A stretch of 43,915 nucleotides of DNA from Synergistales bacterium 54_24 (GTDB lineage Bacteria > Synergistota > Synergistia > Synergistales > Thermosynergistaceae). Positions 28,713 through 39,197 of the stretch are shown piece after piece. Location of the stretch: positions 1-43,915 of the forward strand of contig LGFQ01000003.1 of NCBI GenBank assembly GCA_001508935.1, given 5' to 3'. Each line of letters begins with the position of its first letter. The first letter of the stretch is position 1. The position numbers and the translations under genes are program-made. A model generated the notes under the pieces. That model was not told where the DNA came from, made no database searches, and worked only from the letters and a program-made list of their open reading frames with translations.

Positions 28713-30110
28713 TTATAGCAGATATTTCTTGAGGTCGGAACTCTGAACCAGGGGTTCGAGCCTCTCTCTCACGAAGGCTGCATCGATAAGGACCTCTGAC
28801 CCCTCGAGCTCCGGAGCCTTAAAGCTCACATCTTCCAAAAGCTGTTCCATAACGGTGTGCAAACGCCTGGCGCCGATATCTTCCATTTCGGCGTTCATCT
28901 TGGCGGCGATATTTGCTATCTCCGCTACGGCATCTTCGCAAAAGCTTATAGATACACCCTCTGTCCCTAGTAGGGCTTTGTACTGACGCAGAAGGCTGTT
29001 CTCCGGCTCCGTGAGGATCTTGCCCAGGTCGTCCTCGCTTAGAGGAGACAGCTCCACCCTGATGGGAAAACGACCCTGGAGTTCTGGCACGAGATCGGAG
29101 GGTTTGACCCTATGAAAGGCACCGGCTGCGATGAAGAGGATGTAATCCGTCTTGACAGGCCCATACTTCGTCATTACGGTCGAACCCTCTACGATGGGAA
29201 GCAGATCGCGCTGAACCCCCTCTCGACTCACGTCGGGACCGTGCTGCGCTCCGTCTTGCGAAGCAACCTTGTCCAACTCGTCCAGAAAGACGATCCCCTC
29301 CTCCTGCGCCTTTGTCAGGGCCTCCTGGACGACGCTTTCCATGTCGATGAGTTTTTCCGCTTCCTCCGCTTGGAGCAGAACGCGAGCGGAGGATACGGAC
29401 ATCCGCTTGCGCTTCATCCGCTTGGGGAGGAGATTGCCTAACATCTCGCTCAAGTTTATTCCCATCTCGTCCAGGCCGACCCCCAATACGGGCACATTTG
29501 CCACGGCGCTCTCTGCGACCTCCACTTCGACCTCGCGCGTATCGAGTTTTCCAGCGCGCAACATCTCCCGCAGCCGCTCCCGCGTACCGCTGTCTTCCCT
29601 CTCCTTGGGCGATTCTATCCTCTCCTGAACTCCGCCCATGAGGACTTTGACGAAATCCTGCATGCTCTCCTGTTTGCGCGGAAGCGGAAGGAGGAGGTCC
29701 AAGAGCCTCTCTTCGGCGCGCTCCGCCGCCGCGGATTGAACAGCCTCCCTGTGGCGAGCCTTCACCATGTGCACGGCCACCTCGGCGAGGTCGCGGATCA
29801 TAGACTCCACGTCGCGCCCGACATATCCCACCTCTGTAAATTTCGTAGCCTCCACCTTCACGAAGGGGGCATTGACCAAGGCGGCCAGGCGCCTTGCGAT
29901 CTCCGTCTTTCCTACGCCGGTAGGACCGATCATCAGGATGTTTTTGGGGATCACCTCTTCGGCGATCTTCGGATCGAGCCGTTTTCTCCTGAGCCTATTC
30001 CTCAGCGCTACGGCCACGGCGCGCTTGGCCTTAACTTGACCTACTATGTATCTATCGAGGTAAGCGACGACTTCGGCCGGCGTCAAATCCTCATACATGA
30101 TCGAGGTCAC
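28713..30110 (-). CDS. hslU: ATP-dependent protease ATPase subunit HslU (ClpY)
   Basis: [50 protein letters not shown]-terminal LKKYLL tail. Confidence 0.98.
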   Translation of the reverse strand: MTSIMYEDLTPAEVVAYLDRYIVGQVKAKRAVAVALRNRLRRKRLDPKIAEEVIPKNILMIGPTGVGKTEIARRLAALVNAPFVKVEATKFTEVGYVGRDVESMIRDLAEVAVHMVKARHREAVQSAAAERAEERLLDLLLPLPRKQESMQDFVKVLMGGVQERIESPKEREDSGTRERLREMLRAGKLDTREVEVEVAESAVANVPVLGVGLDEMGINLSEMLGNLLPKRMKRKRMSVSSARVLLQAEEAEKLIDMESVVQEALTKAQEEGIVFLDELDKVASQDGAQHGPDVSREGVQRDLLPIVEGSTVMTKYGPVKTDYILFIAAGAFHRVKPSDLVPELQGRFPIRVELSPLSEDDLGKILTEPENSLLRQYKALLGTEGVSISFCEDAVAEIANIAAKMNAEMEDIGARRLHTVMEQLLEDVSFKAPELEGSEVLIDAAFVRERLEPLVQSSDLKKYLL

Positions 30111-30652
30111 TGGTCTATCACCTCCAAGACGATGGCGTCGTTGGTGTAAATGCAGATTTGAGAAGCGATCTCAATGGCTTTGCGGGCGATGCGCTCCGCC
30201 CCCCAATCGGACGCCTCGAGCAGTGCCCTCGCCGCAGCCAGGGCAAACCCGGAACCGGAGCCTATAGATGTCACGTCGCCCTCCGGCTCTATGACATCGC
30301 CCGAGCCGGATAACAGCAACGTCTCTTCCCTATCGGCCACGAGCATGAGCGCCTCGAGCCTTCTCAAGGCCCTGTCAAGGCGCCATTCTTTGACGAGGTC
30401 GACGGCGCTTTTGGTGAGATTGCCCTTGTTCTCTTCCAAGCGGCGCTCGAAGCGTTCGAGCAACGTCATGGCATCCGCCGTACTGCCGGCAAAGCCGGCC
30501 AGGATTCTCCCTTCATAGAGGCGCCTCACTTTGCGTGCGCCCTCTTTGACGATCTGGTCTCCCATCGTCACCTGCCCGTCTCCAGCCATGGCGACACGGC
30601 CGTTCCTCCGCACCGATACTATAGTCGTGCCTTTAAAATTTACGTTCATCAC
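30107..30652 (-). CDS. hslV: ATP-dependent protease peptidase subunit HslV (ClpQ)
   Basis: [28 protein letters not shown] catalytic Thr N-terminus after an 8-residue leader. Confidence 0.98.
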   Translation of the reverse strand: MMNVNFKGTTIVSVRRNGRVAMAGDGQVTMGDQIVKEGARKVRRLYEGRILAGFAGSTADAMTLLERFERRLEENKGNLTKSAVDLVKEWRLDRALRRLEALMLVADREETLLLSGSGDVIEPEGDVTSIGSGSGFALAAARALLEASDWGAERIARKAIEIASQICIYTNDAIVLEVIDQ

Positions 30653-31533
30653 TCCACCTCCGCGCGCGGATAAGCCGCAGCGTAACTCCTCTTCAATTGA
30701 TCGGTGGTGATCTTCAGATAGCGCTGTGTGGTAACCAAGCTCTCGTGGCCCAGGAGCTCCTGCAAAACGCGCAGATTTGCGCCGCGTTCGAGCATGTGGG
30801 TGGCGAAGCTATGGCGCAATACATGCGGCGTAACGCCCGATAACCCCACGCTCCGAGCCAGCTTGGTCACGACCCTGTGCGCTGTCCTAACCGTCATGCG
30901 CCCGCTGCCCTGCCCCGGAAAGAGCGGTCCGGTGCTTGCGCCGAGCTCCTCCCTCCAAGCGAGAAGCGCCTGAACGGCATATCGCCCCATGGGAACGAGC
31001 CTCTCCTTGTCCCCCTTGCCTCTGACCCTGATCCACCGTTCTTCCAAATCTATATCCTCCCAGTCGAGGGCCACAAGTTCAGCCACGCGCAGGCCAGAAC
31101 TGTAGAGCAACTCCAAGATAACGCTGTCGCGACGAACCGTCTTTCCTCTGGGGCCCTCCTCCAAGAGGCGCTTCACGTCATCGTAGGCCAAGGCGCGCGG
31201 CAAGCGCTGGGGAAGCCTCGGACCCCTCACGCCGGCGGTCGGGTCTTTCTCGAGGACGCCGCTTCGGATCAGGTAGTCGATCCAGCTGCGGATCGAGGAG
31301 AGCTTCCTGGCCGCTGAAGCCTGGGCATATCCGTAGCTCATCATTTCCCTCAAAAAGGCCCTCACGTGAGATGCCGTCATCTCGAGGGGAGAGGATATCC
31401 CTTGCGTCGATAGGTAGTCGACGAACTGGTTCAGATCTACGGAGTAATTGGCGACGGTGTTTTCCGAACGGCCGCGGCTATATTTTATATATTCTAAAAA
31501 GGCGTCTACAAAAGTGGACAATTCCTCCGCCAT
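30649..31533 (-). CDS. xerC: Tyrosine recombinase XerC/XerD family
   Basis: Catalytic R ([12 protein letters not shown]), K ([11 protein letters not shown]), HxxR ([12 protein letters not shown]), H ([12 protein letters not shown]), Tyr. Confidence 0.9.
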   Translation of the reverse strand: MAEELSTFVDAFLEYIKYSRGRSENTVANYSVDLNQFVDYLSTQGISSPLEMTASHVRAFLREMMSYGYAQASAARKLSSIRSWIDYLIRSGVLEKDPTAGVRGPRLPQRLPRALAYDDVKRLLEEGPRGKTVRRDSVILELLYSSGLRVAELVALDWEDIDLEERWIRVRGKGDKERLVPMGRYAVQALLAWREELGASTGPLFPGQGSGRMTVRTAHRVVTKLARSVGLSGVTPHVLRHSFATHMLERGANLRVLQELLGHESLVTTQRYLKITTDQLKRSYAAAYPRAEVE

Positions 31534-31538
31534 GGAAG

Positions 31539-32882
31539 TTAGTTTATCACAACTTCGTCAAATATGATCGAATATTCTGCCATAAATTGTTCCAAAGCCG
31601 TCAAAGCGCGCCGCGCGACGGCTTCGCAACGCTTCCTGCGGTCGCGAACCTTAGCCCCCAAGGGAGGAAAGATCCCCAAGTTGACGTTCATCGGCTGGAA
31701 GTTATCGGCCCTGGCATTTATAATGTAGCAAAGCAACGAGCCTATAGCGGTCTCCTTCGGCCACCGCGGCAGGGGGAGGCCCAAGATGGCGGAATAGGCG
31801 CTGAGGGCGGTCACGAGCCCCATCGCTGTGCTCTCCATGTAGCCTTCGACCCCTACGATCTGCCCGGCGAGGTATATATCCCGCCTGGCGCGCAAGCTCA
31901 AATCCTCGTTGAGGATGAGAGGGGCGTTCACATATACATTACGGTGCATGACGCCGAAGCGGACGAATTCGGCCCTCTGCAGGCCGGGGATCATCCTGAA
32001 AACGCGCTCCTGCTCGCTCCATTTCAAATTCGTCTGGAAGCCGACCAAGCTATAAAGCGTCCCTTCCGCGTCCTCACGCCTCAATTGAACGACGGCATAT
32101 GGCGTCTTCTCGCTCTTGGGGTCGACGAGCCCGACTGGGCGCATAGGCCCATAGCGCATGACGTCGCGCCCTCTTTTTGCCATCACCTCTATCGGAAGAC
32201 ACCCCTCGAAATAGCGTTCGTCCCGCTCGAAAGAGTGAAGGGGGGCCCGCTCTGCAGAGGACAGCGCCTCCCAAAAGCGCTGATACTCCACCTCGTCCAT
32301 CGGGCAGTTTAGATAATCTTCGCCCTCTCCGTAACGGCTGGCTTTGAAGACCACGTCAAAATCGATGCTCTCGGCCGTCACAATGGGGGAGACGGCATCG
32401 AAGAAGTAGAGAAAGTCTCTCCCTATGAGGCGCCGTAAGGCCTCCGACATGGAACCTGACGTAAGCGGCCCTGTTGCTATGATCGCAAGCCCTTCCGGCA
32501 TCTCTTTTACTTCCTCGCGGACGATCTCAACCAATGGACAAGAAGCCAATGCCTCAGAGACGGAAATGGCAAAGCACTCTCTGTCCACCGCCAACGCCTT
32601 GCCGGCAGGCACGCGATTCTCATCGGCACAACGCATAATGAGGCTTCCCATGCGCCTCAACTCCGCCTTCAGGATGCCGGCAGGGCTCGTCAACAGATCT
32701 GCGCCGAGCGAGTTGCTGCAGACGAGCTCAGCCAAGTGCCCGGTCTTATGAGCCGGCGTGAGGCGATTCGGACGCATCTCGTAAAGCCTAACGGGAATAC
32801 CCCTGCGGGCCAGTTGATAAGCGGCTTCAGACCCCGCCAGGCCGCCCCCTACGATCGCGACCGGCGCTTTAGGCGATTTCAT
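31539..32882 (-). CDS. trmFO: Folate/FAD-dependent tRNA (m5U54) methyltransferase TrmFO (Gid)
   Basis: IVGGGLAGSEAAYQLARRGIPVRLYEMRPNRLTPAHKTGHLAELVCSNSL; GQIVGVEGYMESTAMGL. Confidence 0.98.
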   Translation of the reverse strand: MKSPKAPVAIVGGGLAGSEAAYQLARRGIPVRLYEMRPNRLTPAHKTGHLAELVCSNSLGADLLTSPAGILKAELRRMGSLIMRCADENRVPAGKALAVDRECFAISVSEALASCPLVEIVREEVKEMPEGLAIIATGPLTSGSMSEALRRLIGRDFLYFFDAVSPIVTAESIDFDVVFKASRYGEGEDYLNCPMDEVEYQRFWEALSSAERAPLHSFERDERYFEGCLPIEVMAKRGRDVMRYGPMRPVGLVDPKSEKTPYAVVQLRREDAEGTLYSLVGFQTNLKWSEQERVFRMIPGLQRAEFVRFGVMHRNVYVNAPLILNEDLSLRARRDIYLAGQIVGVEGYMESTAMGLVTALSAYSAILGLPLPRWPKETAIGSLLCYIINARADNFQPMNVNLGIFPPLGAKVRDRRKRCEAVARRALTALEQFMAEYSIIFDEVVIN

Positions 32883-34935
32883 CAGCCAACCCTTTGTGGC
32901 CGCAAGAGCTGCACGTGGGGGTTTTAGACCTTCCCTTCAAGACCATATATCCACCGCAGACCGGACATCGCTCGCCCGTGGGTGGGTCCCAGGACGTGAA
33001 TTTGCAATTGGGATAGCGTGAGCAGCCGTAAAAGGTGCGCCCCTTTTTGCTCTTCCTGCGCACCACCTTGCCGTCGCCGCAGATAGGACAAGATACACCT
33101 ATCTCCTGTAAGATCGGCCGGGTATAAGTGCACTCCGGGTATGCGGAACAGGCCACAAACTCCCCATAACGGCCGCGCTTCACCACCAACGGAGCGCCGC
33201 ACTGCGGGCACGCCTCGCCTACGGCCCGATCGGGCAAAGAGACGGATTCGGCCGCGCGCTTCACTTCCGAGAGGACCTTGGAAAAGCGGCTCCAGAAGTC
33301 TTTGATGACTTTAAGCCATTCCACGTTTCCGCCTTCCACCTGATCCAACTGCTCTTCCATCTGGGCGGTGAAGGAGACATCGACCACGTCTGGAAAGTGA
33401 CGCACTAAAAAGTCGTTCACCACTCTGCCCAATTCTGTGGGAACCAACTTTTTATCATCGCTTTTGGCCACATAATCGCGATCGTAGAGCGTCTGCACTA
33501 TGACGGCATAGGTGGAAGGACGACCGATCCCCTTCTCCTCGAGGACCTTCACCAGGCTGGAATCGCTATATCGAGCTGGAGGCTTGGTGAAGCGCTGTTC
33601 CTTGTGCACATCCCCTTGTCTCAGGAGCTCACCCTCTTTGGCAGGTGGCACTTCGTCCTCCTTGAGATCGAGCGGCCAGAGCGCACCCCACCCCTCGAAG
33701 AGGAGCGTCGCTCCGGACTGTTTCAACGAATATGGCCCGGCTTCGACGACGATCGAACTCCTTGCGATCGCACTCGGCGCCATCTGACTCGCCACAAACC
33801 TGCGCCAGATGAGGTCGTAAAGCCTAAACTGGTCTCGGGTGAGGTCCTCCTTGACTGATTCGGGAGCGAGCGCCACATCGGTGGGCCTTATGGCCTCGTG
33901 CGCATCTTGGGTGCGGCCTTTGGAGGCGTAATAATGGGGTTTTTGAGGGAGATATTTGTCGCCAAAGGCAGCGCCTATGTAGCCTCGCACGCTCTCTATT
34001 GCCTCAGCAGCAACCCTGAGGCTGTCGGTGCGCATATACGTGATGAGGCCAAGGGAGCCCCTGTCCTTTATATCGACGCCTTCGTAAAGGCTCTGGGCCA
34101 CCCGCATCGTCCTCTGTGGCGAAAACCCCAAGCGCCTCGCCGCCTCTTGCTGCAATGTGCTCGTTTTAAAGGGAGGAAGAGGACTCCTTCTCCCCTCTTT
34201 GCTCGTAAAGGAGCGCACGACAAGGGTGAGTCCTTTTAGGTTTTTTTCTATCTCTTCGGCTTCCGATTCGCTCTTTACGGCGAGCGCCTTGCCATCCTTC
34301 TTCTCCAGGCGGAGCAGATAAGATCTGCCGTCATCGGATGTGGCCTCTACGTCCAAAAGCCAATATTCCTCTGGGCGGAAAGCCTCTATCTCGGCTTCTC
34401 TCTCGCATATGAGGCGCAGGGCGACGGATTGCACGCGCCCCGCCGACAGCCCGGAGCGCACCTTGCTCCATAACAAGGGGCTTAAGCTATACCCAACGAG
34501 GCGATCCAAGAGTCGCCTGGCCTGTTGGGCATAGACCTTGTCCATGTCTATAGCCTGGGGGTTTTTGACCGCCTCTTTGACTTCTTTCGCCGTGATCTCG
34601 TACATGCGTATCCTGCAAGGCGCATCCGAGTCTATGTTCAAAAGCTCGGCGAGGTGCCAGGCGATCGCTTCCCCCTCTCTGTCCGGGTCGGAGGCTATGA
34701 GCATCCGATCGGCCTTCGACGAGGCTTCCCTCAGCTCTTTTACGATCTTGCCCTTGCCGCGCACGAGTATGTATTCCGGCTTGAAATCTTTATCTATATC
34801 GACGCCCATGCGGCTCTTCGGGAGATCTCTCACGTGCCCCATACTCGCCTTCACTACATATCGCTGGCCCAGGATCTTTTTTAGCGTGCGAGCCTTGGCC
34901 GGCGATTCCACAATTATCAGCGTATGAGATGGCAT
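32869..34935 (-). CDS. topA: DNA topoisomerase I
   Basis: TLIIVESPAKARTLKKILG; Toprim ASDPDREGEAIAWHL; active Tyr region GLITYMRTDSLRV; C-terminal Cys4 zinc ribbons. Confidence 0.98.
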   Translation of the reverse strand: MPSHTLIIVESPAKARTLKKILGQRYVVKASMGHVRDLPKSRMGVDIDKDFKPEYILVRGKGKIVKELREASSKADRMLIASDPDREGEAIAWHLAELLNIDSDAPCRIRMYEITAKEVKEAVKNPQAIDMDKVYAQQARRLLDRLVGYSLSPLLWSKVRSGLSAGRVQSVALRLICEREAEIEAFRPEEYWLLDVEATSDDGRSYLLRLEKKDGKALAVKSESEAEEIEKNLKGLTLVVRSFTSKEGRRSPLPPFKTSTLQQEAARRLGFSPQRTMRVAQSLYEGVDIKDRGSLGLITYMRTDSLRVAAEAIESVRGYIGAAFGDKYLPQKPHYYASKGRTQDAHEAIRPTDVALAPESVKEDLTRDQFRLYDLIWRRFVASQMAPSAIARSSIVVEAGPYSLKQSGATLLFEGWGALWPLDLKEDEVPPAKEGELLRQGDVHKEQRFTKPPARYSDSSLVKVLEEKGIGRPSTYAVIVQTLYDRDYVAKSDDKKLVPTELGRVVNDFLVRHFPDVVDVSFTAQMEEQLDQVEGGNVEWLKVIKDFWSRFSKVLSEVKRAAESVSLPDRAVGEACPQCGAPLVVKRGRYGEFVACSAYPECTYTRPILQEIGVSCPICGDGKVVRRKSKKGRTFYGCSRYPNCKFTSWDPPTGERCPVCGGYMVLKGRSKTPTCSSCGHKGLADEIA

Positions 34936-34954
34936 ATATATTTCACCTCAAGCG

Positions 34955-36031
34955 TTATCGAATGGCACTCCAGCGGCCGGGGCCCGACGATGCGACTAAC
35001 CCTTTCGCCGTCAACATGCCTAACGCCAACATTGCGTCGGCGGCGCTCATTTTAGCCTCTGATGCGATATTGTCAACTGTCCGCTCTCCTCTTTCTTTAA
35101 GCATTGAGTAGACGAGCTTTTCCTCCACCGAAAGCTCTCTCATTTGCGACTCGCCCTCGAAGATGACGTTCCCTCCCAAAAGCGAGCAAAACGCAGGGAT
35201 GTCGATCAAAGGTTGAGCGCCGTCGAATATCAGCAAATTGGAGCCGCGACATACCTCTTCGTCTACCCGCCCGGGGACGGCCCATAAATCCCTACCTATT
35301 TCCATTGCTATTCTTGCTGTTATCATAGCACCGCTTCTCTGTGGCGCTTCGACAACCACTACGCTCCTCGAAACGCCGGCGATGATGCGATTGCGCTTAG
35401 GGAAACGCCACGGCCTCGCTTGAGAGGAGAGCGGATATTCGCTGACCAATAGGCCAGATTCCTTTAAGCGCTCGAAGAGACGCCTATTCGAACTCGGATA
35501 GACGCAATCCACCCCTGTGCCGAGCACGGCTATGCTGCTTCCATCAGCCTCCAAAGCCGCCTCCTGAGCCGCACAATCTATGCCGTAGGCGCCGCCGCTT
35601 ACCACGACGAAGCCCGCGGCGGCAAGCTCTCTGCCCAATTCCTTCGCAATGCGGAGGCCATAGGTTGACGGCCTGCGGGTTCCCACAACTGCAACGCCGC
35701 CATCGTCCAAAGGGGACGCTCCCCAAAGGTAGAGCAAGAGGGGCGGCGACGACAGATCCAAAAGCCCCTTCGGGTAGCGTCCGTCACCGAAGCAGACCAC
35801 GTCGACTTTGAGCTTCAGACACTTCTCCCACTCGCGCTCGGCCCATCCGTCGCGCTGCAAATCCGACCACGCGCTTATCGACGACTCACTGGCGCCGAGC
35901 GCTTTGAGCAGCGCCGGTGCTTCCAACAGATCCTCTGGCTTTATGCCCCTTTGCGCGAGCGCCTCTACCGCGCGCCCATCGAAGCACTGGCACGCGTTGA
36001 GGAGCAAAAAGGCCTTAAGACGGGCGTCCAT
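34955..36031 (-). CDS. dprA: DNA processing protein DprA/Smf
   Basis: VAVVGTRRPSTYGLRIAKELGRELAAAGFVVVSGGAYGIDCAAQEAAL; C-terminal winged helix. Confidence 0.97.
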   Translation of the reverse strand: MDARLKAFLLLNACQCFDGRAVEALAQRGIKPEDLLEAPALLKALGASESSISAWSDLQRDGWAEREWEKCLKLKVDVVCFGDGRYPKGLLDLSSPPLLLYLWGASPLDDGGVAVVGTRRPSTYGLRIAKELGRELAAAGFVVVSGGAYGIDCAAQEAALEADGSSIAVLGTGVDCVYPSSNRRLFERLKESGLLVSEYPLSSQARPWRFPKRNRIIAGVSRSVVVVEAPQRSGAMITARIAMEIGRDLWAVPGRVDEEVCRGSNLLIFDGAQPLIDIPAFCSLLGGNVIFEGESQMRELSVEEKLVYSMLKERGERTVDNIASEAKMSAADAMLALGMLTAKGLVASSGPGRWSAIR

Positions 36032-37529
36032 ATATGTTGGCTCCCTCTCTGTAGGCGAGGGCCTCGGCTACGTGGGATGCGCCCACGCACTCTTCCCCAG
36101 CCAGATCCGCCACGCTCCTCGCCACCCTCAAGATCCTCGTAAAACCCCTGCCCGAGAGGCGAGAGCGCCCCATTGCCGACCTCAGAAAAGCCCTTGCCTC
36201 TTTTTTTATGTGCGCCTCTTTGCGGAGGAGCGCTTCCGGCACCTCGGCATTGGACCGTATGCCCCACGCCTTCCATCTCTCTATCTGTATCTCCCGCGCC
36301 CTTTCGACGCGCCTCCTCACAGAGGCGCTGTCCTCTCCCGACGGCTCGACAGCCATGAGTTCATCGGGCGAGAGTCGAGGGACGCTGATCTGCATATCTA
36401 TGCGATCTAATATCGGGCCTGAAAGTTTCCTTTGGTATCGTTCGAGTTCGCCCGGCGAACAGCGACAGGGAAACCCGGGATCTCCGAAGTTGCCACAGGG
36501 GCAGGGGTTGCAAGCCAGGGCCAACAACACCTGAGCTGGATATGTGACGCTCCCAGAAGAGCGGCTCACCACAATCTTTCCGTCCTCGAGGGGTTGACGC
36601 ATGGCCTCTATGAGATCACGTCTGAACTCCGTAAATTCGTCCAAAAAGAGGACGCCTCTGTGAGCTAAGCTGATCTCGCCCGGCTGCAAGGCATTCCCTC
36701 CTCCACACACGGCTACGGTGCTGGCCGTATGGTGGACGGATCGAAAGGGACGAGCCCTGCCTCCGTCGAAGGAAAGCCCCCTCGCGCTGTATATCAAAAG
36801 CACCTCGAGCAGTTCTTCATCGGAGAGGGGCGGAAGGATGCTCTTCAGGGCGCGGGCCAGCATGGTCTTTCCCGAGCCGGGAGGACCAACCATGAGCAGA
36901 TTGTGATGGCCTGCAGCGGCGATCTCCATGGCCCTCTTGGCTCCTGCTTGCCCTTTTATATCGGCTAAGTCCACATCCACCTCGATTTCCTGCGGCGCCG
37001 GCACGCGATGTTCGATCGGTCGCAGCGCCACTTCTCCTCTCAAAGCTTCGATCAACTCTGCTATATGGGAGATCGCATAGGCTTCGACCCCCTTGACCAG
37101 GGAGACCTCGTGGGCGTTCTCGTGAGGGATGTAAAGGGGAAGGGAAAGTTTGCGCGCCAACATAGCAGCCGGCACGGCGCCTTTTGCCCTGCGCAGGCGC
37201 CCGTCGAGGGCAAGCTCTCCTACGAAAACGGCAGGCTGACTGGAAGCCGGAACGGATCCGACCTGCTTGGCCATCTCGATTGCGATGGGCAGATCCAACA
37301 GAGCCCCCTCCTTGGGTAGGTCGGCAGGGGCGAGGTTTACCGCTATCCTCCCCCTCAGCGATATGCCGATAGAGCGCAGAGCAGCTCGAACCCGCTCTTT
37401 TGCCTCCCTGACCGCCGCGTCTGGCAGACCCACGATAGAAATGGCGAAGAGCCCACCCGTGACTTCGACTTCGACCTCCACAGCTACAGCCTCGATGCCC
37501 CGAAGCGTTATCCCTAAGGCTTTGCTCAA
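36015..37529 (-). CDS. comM: YifB/ComM family Mg chelatase-like AAA+ protein
   Basis: GPPGSGKTMLARALKSILPPL; N-terminal Lon-like domain; LALACNPCPCGNFGDP. Confidence 0.96.
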   Translation of the reverse strand: MSKALGITLRGIEAVAVEVEVEVTGGLFAISIVGLPDAAVREAKERVRAALRSIGISLRGRIAVNLAPADLPKEGALLDLPIAIEMAKQVGSVPASSQPAVFVGELALDGRLRRAKGAVPAAMLARKLSLPLYIPHENAHEVSLVKGVEAYAISHIAELIEALRGEVALRPIEHRVPAPQEIEVDVDLADIKGQAGAKRAMEIAAAGHHNLLMVGPPGSGKTMLARALKSILPPLSDEELLEVLLIYSARGLSFDGGRARPFRSVHHTASTVAVCGGGNALQPGEISLAHRGVLFLDEFTEFRRDLIEAMRQPLEDGKIVVSRSSGSVTYPAQVLLALACNPCPCGNFGDPGFPCRCSPGELERYQRKLSGPILDRIDMQISVPRLSPDELMAVEPSGEDSASVRRRVERAREIQIERWKAWGIRSNAEVPEALLRKEAHIKKEARAFLRSAMGRSRLSGRGFTRILRVARSVADLAGEECVGASHVAEALAYREGANIYGRPS

Positions 37530-37532
37530 ACG

Positions 37533-37910
37533 TCACACCCTCCCGGCAGTTACATCCTTGACGTGTTCTATATCCCACCTGTCATTCATATCCACAGTGA
37601 TCCCGAAGACATCGATGCGCCACGGTTTTTCCCACCCCAAAAGGGACACGTAGGTCGAACCGGCTCGCACCAAGCTTTTGAGCTTCCGCGGCCCCACCGA
37701 AAGCGCAGGAGGCAAAAGCTTTCCGACGCGGCGCACTCTCACTTCCACCATGACGAGCTCGTTGCCGTCGAGAGCCACGATATCCAATTCTCCGCCCCCG
37801 ATCCTCACGTTGCGGTCCAAAATGCGCCACCCCATGCGCTCGAGTGCGCTTTTTGCAAGATCCTCTCCCCACTGACCGAGCTCGCGGCTATCCGTTGCTC
37901 TTTTTCCCAT
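37533..37910 (-). CDS. UPF0102 (YraN) family nuclease-like protein
   Basis: GQWGEDLAKSALERMGWRILDRNVRIGGGELDIVALDGNELVMVEVRVR. Confidence 0.93.
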   Translation of the reverse strand: MGKRATDSRELGQWGEDLAKSALERMGWRILDRNVRIGGGELDIVALDGNELVMVEVRVRRVGKLLPPALSVGPRKLKSLVRAGSTYVSLLGWEKPWRIDVFGITVDMNDRWDIEHVKDVTAGRV

Positions 37911-38175
37911 CTCTATCCAACCTGTAAAGGAAGGCGAGCACGCGGGCCACGGCCTCGTAGAGCTCGATCGGAATCTCTTCGCCCAACTCGACGAACAGAA
38001 GAGCGGAGGCGAGCGCAGGGTCTTCGACGATCGGGACGCCGCTTTCTTTCGCTATTTCGATTATCCGCTCCGCCATGACGCCTTGCCCCGAAGCAACCAC
38101 GCGCGGTGCTTCGTCTTTTTTAGCCTCATAGCGCAACGCTGCAGCCTTCTTGGGCAACTCGCCTTCTGCCATCAC
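37888..38175 (-). CDS. Stand-alone FlhB cytoplasmic C-terminal domain paralog (YlqH/FlhX-like)
   Basis: AAALRYEAKKDEAPRVVASGQGVMAERIIEIAKESGVPIVEDPALASALLFVELGEEIPIELYEAVARVLAFLYRL aligns to the post-NPTH part of FlhB; no TM helices. Confidence 0.92.
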   Translation of the reverse strand: MMAEGELPKKAAALRYEAKKDEAPRVVASGQGVMAERIIEIAKESGVPIVEDPALASALLFVELGEEIPIELYEAVARVLAFLYRLDRDGKKSNG

Positions 38176-39197
38176 GCCGTCACATCCAATCGTCCTACCG
38201 TCCTATCGCCACGACGAGAAAGGCCCACAGATACGCTAAGGTGGCGCAAGGGCAGCGATATTGCGGATAGAGAATGTCTGAGCTCTTCCATGTGTTCTTC
38301 AATGAGCGATTTCGATGGTTCGTCGCGCGACCGCAGCGTTATGACCAGAGACGAACCATCGCTGAATGCATCCCCGCGAACTTCGCCTATGCGCTTTCCC
38401 TCAAAGGCAAAGGACGCATGATAGACCTTCTGTCCGCGGCGTTCCGAGACTTGGACGTTCACGCAGGCCCAACGCGGCCCATCCTCACCCAAAAGTGGCC
38501 ATATCAAAGGGAAAAGCGCTTCTAACTTTGCGCCTCCCTCAAGCGGATGCAGCAAGGCCTTATGGGCCACCATGAGGTCGCGCAGTTCGCTCTTGTCGCG
38601 GCCTGCCAATTCGAGCGCCTCGCCAAGGGGCACCCCATCTTTCATGTAGCGCTTAAGGCTGGTCCTGAGCTCGCCCCAAAGGGATACGACGGCTTGAGGG
38701 CTAAGCGACAGGTACCAAGCCAAGGGCAGAGCCAATTCCTCTTTTAAGGGAAGGCCTCTCGCCAATAGCTCCGTCAGCGCCTCTATGAGGGCGGGGTTGG
38801 ACCCCATCTGCTGCCATGCGCCTTTCAGGAAAGAAATCGCTTCGCCGTTCGCCATCAAGCCACGAGAAAGAAGTGCCATGGCAAAGGGGCGATCTTCAGG
38901 GGCGAATTGCTCGATCGCGGGAAGGGTCAAACTTTTTACGTGAAGAAGGGGAGGGTCGCTCTTCGCATCCCATCTGGCGATGAAACGCTGCCCGACGAAG
39001 AGGGAGATAGTGGAGCGAGCCCACAAAAGCTTTCCTTGAAGCCTTACCCAATACCCATCGCCTTGAGCGCTCACAACCGTGCCACTGATCAATGCCCCAT
39101 CACGAATGGACGGAACATCGCCCTTGATGATGCCTGGGGCTTTTGCGCTATCAGATGCCCCTCCAACGCTGTTGGGTTCGGGCGGCATCATGGGCAC
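38172..39197 (-). CDS. Putative FliK-like (Flg_hook C-terminal fold) protein, YlqG position
   Basis: C-terminal SFAFEGKRIGEVRGDAFSDGSSLVITLRSRDEPSKSLIEEHMEELRHSLSAISLPLRHLSVSVGL resembles the FliK C-domain pattern; overlaps the FlhB_C paralog start. Confidence 0.55.
   Translation of the reverse strand: MPMMPPEPNSVGGASDSAKAPGIIKGDVPSIRDGALISGTVVSAQGDGYWVRLQGKLLWARSTISLFVGQRFIARWDAKSDPPLLHVKSLTLPAIEQFAPEDRPFAMALLSRGLMANGEAISFLKGAWQQMGSNPALIEALTELLARGLPLKEELALPLAWYLSLSPQAVVSLWGELRTSLKRYMKDGVPLGEALELAGRDKSELRDLMVAHKALLHPLEGGAKLEALFPLIWPLLGEDGPRWACVNVQVSERRGQKVYHASFAFEGKRIGEVRGDAFSDGSSLVITLRSRDEPSKSLIEEHMEELRHSLSAISLPLRHLSVSVGLSRRGDRTVGRLDVTA

Noticed and set aside
30629-30652. 8-residue extension before the HslV catalytic Thr ([14 protein letters not shown]) as a novel propeptide
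   Set aside because: Short N-terminal extensions before TTI are seen in other HslV proteins; not unusual enough
30649-31533. Tyrosine recombinase as sign of a mobile element
   Set aside because: Position and sequence fit the housekeeping XerC/CodV between trmFO and hslV; no att-like repeats or cargo seen
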